Part shown: positions 5,155 through 7,784 of the stretch, in pieces
Layout of the letters: each line of letters starts with the position of its first letter
How positions within the stretch are numbered: the stretch's first letter is position 1
From: Fimbriimonadaceae bacterium
Lineage (GTDB): Bacteria; Armatimonadota; Fimbriimonadia; Fimbriimonadales; Fimbriimonadaceae
DNA length: 7,784 bases
NCBI GenBank assembly: GCA_014380605.1
Contig: JACMJO010000017.1
Coordinates: 1 to 7,784, forward strand
Direction of reading: 5' to 3'
Program-made: the position numbers and the translations under genes
The notes under the pieces: generated by a model
Seen by the model: only the letters and a program-made list of their open reading frames with translations
Told to the model about the DNA's origin: nothing
The model's database searches: none

Positions 5155-6738
5155 TTATTCGCTTTCCGACTTCTTCTCCGGGCGCATGGTGGGGAAGAGA
5201 AGAATTTCACGAAGAGTATCCGCGCCTGTTAGCATCATCGCCATTCGGTCGATGCCAATCCCGCAACCGCCGGTCGGCGGCATGCCGCATTCCAGCGCAT
5301 AGATGAACTCCTCGTCCATCGGATGGGCCTCTTCATTACCAGCTTCAGCCTGCGCCACTTGGTTCTCGAACCGCTCTCGCTGATCGACCGGGTCGTTGAT
5401 TTCGCTAAACGAATTGCAAATCTCGCGACCCCGAATGTAGCCCTCGAATCGCCGCGTCATCTTGGGGTTGTTGGGGTCCTTCTTGGCGAGAGGGGAAGTT
5501 TCGATCGGGTAGCCGACGACGAATGCCGGCTCCTGAAGGGTTGGCTCGACAAAGACCTCTAAAAGCTTCTCGATGAGCCCGCCAAGGTTCTTTTCGTCTT
5601 CTGGATCGATCCGCTTGCCGGTCACCGGATTGACCACGTTTAGGTTCTTGAGAGCCGACTTGGCATTCTCAAGCGAGCTCAGATCCTCTGGAGTGAGGCT
5701 GGTGTGCCGCTCGATCTCCTCAAGCAAGCTCACTCGTCGCCAAGGCTTGGAAAAGTCTAAAACCAAATACTCAGGCTCGCCCTTTTCTTCCTCATCCACG
5801 ATTTCGCCTTCATGGAGAGGGAATTTGACGTGCGGGCTCCCGAAGACCTCCATCGAGACGTGCTTGAACAACTCCTCCACCCGAACCATCATGTCTTCCA
5901 AATTGGCGTAGGCTTCATAGAACTCCAGGAGCGTGAACTCGGGGTTGTGGCGATTGGAAACTCCCTCGTTTCGAAACACCCGTCCGATCTCATAAACTCG
6001 CGGAACATCGCCACAGATGATCCGCTTTAGGTACAGCTCAAGGGAGATGCGAAGCTTGACGTCGATGTCGTAGGCGTTGTAGTGCGTGGTGAACGGTCGG
6101 GCGGCGGCGCCTCCGGCTTCGATCTGGAGAAGGGGGGTTTCCACTTCCAGATAACCCGCCCCATCGAAGTACCGGCGAACAGAAGACACGATACGGGATC
6201 GGTCGAGAAGCTTCTTTCTGGCTTCCGGGTTGGCGATGAGGTCCAGGTGGCGGTGTCGATAGCGGAGCTCTTGATCGGAAAGGCCGCTGTAGATTTGACC
6301 GTCCTTCTCCTTGCCGATCGGCAGCACTTCCAGCGCTTTGCTGAGAACTACGAGGGATCGGGCGTGGATCGACTTCTCACCGGTCTTGGTTCGGAACAGC
6401 TCGCCATGGAACCCGATGTGGTCGCCGATGTCGAGGAGATTGTAGAGCTCCCACTCGGTCTCGTTGAGATCGTCTTTCCGGAAATAGACCTGGATCTTGG
6501 CGTCGCCGTCACTGATGTGCGCGAAGCCTGCCTTTCCCATGAGCCGGTAGGAGACGACCCGGCCGGCAAATCGGACGCTTTCACCCTCCAGACTCTCAAA
6601 GCGATCCAACACCTGTTGCGCGCTCCGAGTGATCTCAAAGCGTTCGTTCTTGTAAGGGTCGTGGCCCAGCTGGCGCATTCGCTCCAGTTTCTCTAATCTA
6701 ATCTCTCGGAAGGACCTTTCTTCGCTCATGTTGAGCAT
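5155..6738 (-). CDS. lysS: Lysine--tRNA ligase, class II
   Basis: 527 residues, slightly longer than the roughly 505 of E. coli LysS. It charges tRNA-Lys with lysine in the cytoplasm, using ATP. The N-terminal anticodon-binding OB fold is at about 55-135 (VRFAGRVVSYRLMGKAGFAH). Class II motif 1 is around 185-205 (YFDGAGYLEVETPLL). The catalytic core carries RISLELYLKR (230-239). Motif 2 is RVFRNEGVSNRHNPEFTLLE (253-272), and motif 3 is GCGIGIDRMAMMLTG (491-505) followed by LFPTMRPE. A charged insertion (about 308-325, including DEEEKGEPE) precedes the conserved KPWRR. Two starts are possible: ATG 6738 (MLNMSEE) and ATG 6729 (MSEE). Neither has a good Shine-Dalgarno, so the N-terminus is uncertain by three residues. 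A terminator-like hairpin lies 34 bp upstream (6773-6794), and a long hairpin follows the stop. Confidence 0.97.
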   Translation of the reverse strand: MLNMSEERSFREIRLEKLERMRQLGHDPYKNERFEITRSAQQVLDRFESLEGESVRFAGRVVSYRLMGKAGFAHISDGDAKIQVYFRKDDLNETEWELYNLLDIGDHIGFHGELFRTKTGEKSIHARSLVVLSKALEVLPIGKEKDGQIYSGLSDQELRYRHRHLDLIANPEARKKLLDRSRIVSSVRRYFDGAGYLEVETPLLQIEAGGAAARPFTTHYNAYDIDVKLRISLELYLKRIICGDVPRVYEIGRVFRNEGVSNRHNPEFTLLEFYEAYANLEDMMVRVEELFKHVSMEVFGSPHVKFPLHEGEIVDEEEKGEPEYLVLDFSKPWRRVSLLEEIERHTSLTPEDLSSLENAKSALKNLNVVNPVTGKRIDPEDEKNLGGLIEKLLEVFVEPTLQEPAFVVGYPIETSPLAKKDPNNPKMTRRFEGYIRGREICNSFSEINDPVDQRERFENQVAQAEAGNEEAHPMDEEFIYALECGMPPTGGCGIGIDRMAMMLTGADTLREILLFPTMRPEKKSESE

Positions 6739-6772
6739 GCGAGTTTACTTGAACCTGAGTTTGCGCGAGATA

Positions 6773-6794
6773 AAGCCCCGCCAAAACGGGGCTT
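6773..6794 (-). terminator. Intrinsic terminator-like hairpin in the lysS upstream region
   Basis: AAGCCCCG (6773-6780) and CGGGGCTT (6787-6794) form a perfect 8-bp, mostly GC stem around a 6-base loop. Read on the minus strand it is followed by a short T-rich run (TTTATCT) and lies 34 bp before the lysS ATG. No gene reads into it from the right on the minus strand, so it would act either as an attenuator in the lysS leader or as the end of a small minus-strand RNA. The U tract is short; alternatively it is only a leader hairpin. Confidence 0.5.
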
Positions 6795-7023
6795 GTGCTA
6801 GTGAGGATACAAGTCCCAACTTCAGTCACAGAACTTGTCGGGACCAGCTGTGGCCCGACGACCACATAGTGTATATACGACTATTCAGTCACGTACCTCC
6901 TTGCAGGGTTCGTCAGCGTAAAGGCGGACAAAAAGGGGAGAACTCTTGGTGATGATTACGCCCGAGTTACTGATGATCTCATTTAGTGATCGTCGTGCCC
7001 GAACCTGATTCGGGGCCTGCCTC

Positions 7024-7053
7024 TTGACTTTGGGGACAATCGAGGGTCATAAT
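7024..7053 (+). promoter_or_regulatory. rpsL: Putative sigma-70-type promoter of the rpsL-rpsG operon
   Basis: TTGACT (7024-7029) and CATAAT (7048-7053) each match five of six consensus bases and are spaced by 18 bp. Transcription would begin near 7060, giving a leader of about 180 nt before rpsL. That leaves room for the attenuator-like hairpin at 7169-7202. A long leader is common for ribosomal protein operons. Confidence 0.5.
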
Positions 7054-7168
7054 AAGTGCCTGTCACCCGCTTGCGGATGGCAAAACCACGCTGAGGAGGC
7101 GTTACCGGGTCCCGACCCATCGGGATTTGGATTGAGTCAGTCAGACCTAATTCTCCGGAATCCCGTTG

Positions 7169-7202
7169 CCCTCCGTCGTGCTGTCGAGAGGGTTTGTTTT
7201 TT
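7169..7202 (+). terminator. Attenuator-like intrinsic terminator in the rpsL leader
   Basis: CCCTC (7169-7173) pairs with GAGGG (7188-7192), extended inward by CG/CG (7174-7175 with 7185-7186) past one bulged A. The stem is followed at once by TTTGTTTTTT (7193-7202), a classic U tract. It lies between the likely promoter and rpsL, 37 bp before the ATG, with no plus-strand gene upstream, so it would attenuate the operon or end a leader RNA of about 140 nt. Its 3' arm overlaps the 5' arm of the next hairpin (7183-7217). Confidence 0.5.
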
Positions 7203-7217
7203 ATCAACTTTCTCGAC
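7183..7217 (+). promoter_or_regulatory. Leader hairpin adjacent to the rpsL ribosome-binding site
   Basis: GTCGAGAG (7183-7190) pairs with TTCTCGAC (7210-7217) over eight pairs, the innermost a G-U, enclosing the U tract. It cannot coexist with the terminator stem at 7169-7192 because both use 7185-7190. The stem ends 3 bases before AAGGA (7221-7225), the better of two weak rpsL Shine-Dalgarno candidates, so it could influence ribosome access in transcripts that read through. Confidence 0.4.
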
Positions 7218-7239
7218 TTGAAGGAAACAAAAGAGAAAT

Positions 7240-7623
7240 ATGCCAACCGTAAACCAATTGGTGCGAAAGGGACGATCAGTTCCCAAGGTGAAGTCGAAGT
7301 CGCCTGCTCTGAAGGGCAACCCCTTCAAGAGAGGCGTCTGCACCGTCGTTCGAACCGTCACCCCGAAGAAGCCAAACTCCGCTCTTCGTAAAGTGGCTCG
7401 TGTTCGTCTGACCAACCAGATCGAAGTCACCGCTTACATCCCGGGCGAGGGCCATAACCTCCAGGAGCACTCAGTCGTGCTCGTTCGCGGCGGTCGTGTG
7501 AAGGACCTTCCCGGCGTTCGCTACCACATTGTTCGCGGTACCCAGCAGACGGCTGGTGCCGGTAAGAGGATGCAGGGTCGATCCAAGTACGGAACGAAGC
7601 GACCTAAGGCAGCCGCAAAGTAA
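7240..7623 (+). CDS. rpsL: 30S ribosomal protein S12
   Basis: 127 residues, close to the 124 of E. coli S12, and collinear with it. S12 sits at the decoding centre of the small ribosomal subunit and controls tRNA selection accuracy. Diagnostic segments are MPTVNQLVRKGR (1-12), KRGVCTVVRTVTPKKPNSAL (30-49), GEGHNLQEHSVVLVRGGRVK (69-88) and DLPGVRYHIVRG (89-100). K43 and K88, where streptomycin-resistance substitutions occur in other bacteria, are both the usual lysines. D89, the residue methylthiolated by RimO where that enzyme exists, is also present. AAGGA at 7221-7225 is 14 bases from the ATG and AGAG lies closer, so the ribosome-binding site is unremarkable. The gene is followed 11 bases later by rpsG, the usual str operon order. 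Confidence 0.99.
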   Translation: MPTVNQLVRKGRSVPKVKSKSPALKGNPFKRGVCTVVRTVTPKKPNSALRKVARVRLTNQIEVTAYIPGEGHNLQEHSVVLVRGGRVKDLPGVRYHIVRGTQQTAGAGKRMQGRSKYGTKRPKAAAK

Positions 7624-7634
7624 GGATTTAAGCT

Positions 7635-7784
7635 ATGCCAAGAAAAGGACCCCCACAAAAGAGAATTATCCTTCCCGATCCGGTTTATGGTTCGGAGATG
7701 ATCCAGCGATTCATCAACCGCATGATGGTCGATGGCAAGAAGGTTACAGCCGAGAAGATTTTCTACGGCGCTTTGAAGCAGTGC
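7635..7784 (+). CDS. rpsG: 30S ribosomal protein S7, N-terminal fragment
   Basis: The first 50 codons are present and the gene runs off the right edge. The start MPRKGPPQKRIILPDPVYGS, followed by INRMMVDGKKVTAEKIFYGA (27-46), is typical of S7, which binds the 3' domain of 16S rRNA and nucleates assembly of the 30S head. A Shine-Dalgarno AAGGA (7622-7626) overlaps the TAA of rpsL and lies 8 bases before the ATG. This favours translational coupling. fusA and tuf commonly follow in this operon but are outside the window. Confidence 0.98.
   Translation, partial: MPRKGPPQKRIILPDPVYGSEMIQRFINRMMVDGKKVTAEKIFYGALKQC

Larger units (their letters stand above)
6739..7239. other. Intergenic region between divergent lysS and rpsL (501 bp)
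   Basis: No protein gene of normal size is supported here. From left to right it holds: the terminator-like hairpin 6773-6794; a strong hairpin at 6837-6859 (GTCGGG/CCCGAC plus CCA/TGG around GCTG, with one bulged A); an AT-rich palindromic patch at 6866-6884; a possible 18-codon reading frame (6952-7008) behind a GGGGAG; a hairpin at 6998-7014 (CCCGAA/TTCGGG); an rpsL promoter candidate at 7024-7053; a 6-bp stem at 7110-7125 (TCCCGA/TCGGGA); and the attenuator-like structures at 7169-7217. I looked for tRNA, SRP RNA, RNase P and tmRNA signatures and saw none. Confidence 0.6.

Noticed and set aside
6082..6696. Plus-strand frame of 204 codons inside lysS
   Set aside because: It is antisense to the conserved N-terminal half of lysS and only reflects codon bias.
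6821..6892. Direct repeat TTCAGTCAC at 6821-6829 and 6884-6892
   Set aside because: A 9-base match in about 500 bases is expected by chance roughly once in two such regions; no flanking similarity.
6795..7023. Structured small RNA gene (tRNA, SRP, RNase P, tmRNA)
   Set aside because: Several hairpins occur, but none of the signature sequences or cloverleaf pairings of these RNAs were found on either strand.

Overview
The window (7,784 bases, moderately GC-rich) is bacterial chromosome with two housekeeping anchors at its right end: a class II lysyl-tRNA synthetase gene (lysS, minus strand) and the start of a str-type ribosomal operon (rpsL-rpsG, plus strand). The left two thirds hold less familiar genes. 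The style of the genes (short signal-peptide proteins, a zinc-ribbon/B-box membrane protein, an unusual thioredoxin-like protein) recalls Armatimonadota or Planctomycetota, but the phylum is only a low-confidence guess. No IS element, CRISPR array, tRNA or rRNA was recognised.

Layout. Positions 1-114 (-) are the N-terminus of a D-2-hydroxyacid dehydrogenase, diverging from an ATP-grasp gene at 159-1283 (+) across a 44-bp gap that carries a perfect 8-bp inverted repeat. A VOC-family dioxygenase/glyoxalase (1249-1752, -) and a zinc-ribbon/B-box membrane protein (1812-2207, -) form an inverted pair. On its other side lies a second ATP-grasp gene (2267-3382, +), an almost ungapped paralogue of the first (about half the residues identical by eye). 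Nine bases after it starts a gene at 3392 that appears broken at a TGA (3593-3595).

The main discovery candidate is that gene. The frame continues open for 305 sense codons after the TGA to a TAG at 4511-4513. The TGA sits two codons after the only cysteine of the protein, at the active-site position of a thioredoxin-like fold. A hairpin with a GGU-containing apical loop lies 14 nt downstream (3610-3628), as expected for a bacterial SECIS element. I read 3392-4513 as one 373-residue secreted selenoprotein with a C66-x-U68 redox motif and a roughly 200-residue C-terminal region that I do not recognise. It probably shares an operon with the second ATP-grasp ligase.

The right part contains a single-pass membrane protein of unknown function (4510-5031, -), a long hairpin behind lysS, lysS itself (5155-6738, -), and a 501-bp intergenic region. 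That region holds a terminator-like hairpin just upstream of lysS, an rpsL promoter candidate, and an attenuator-like terminator in the rpsL leader. Then come complete rpsL (7240-7623) and the first 50 codons of rpsG.
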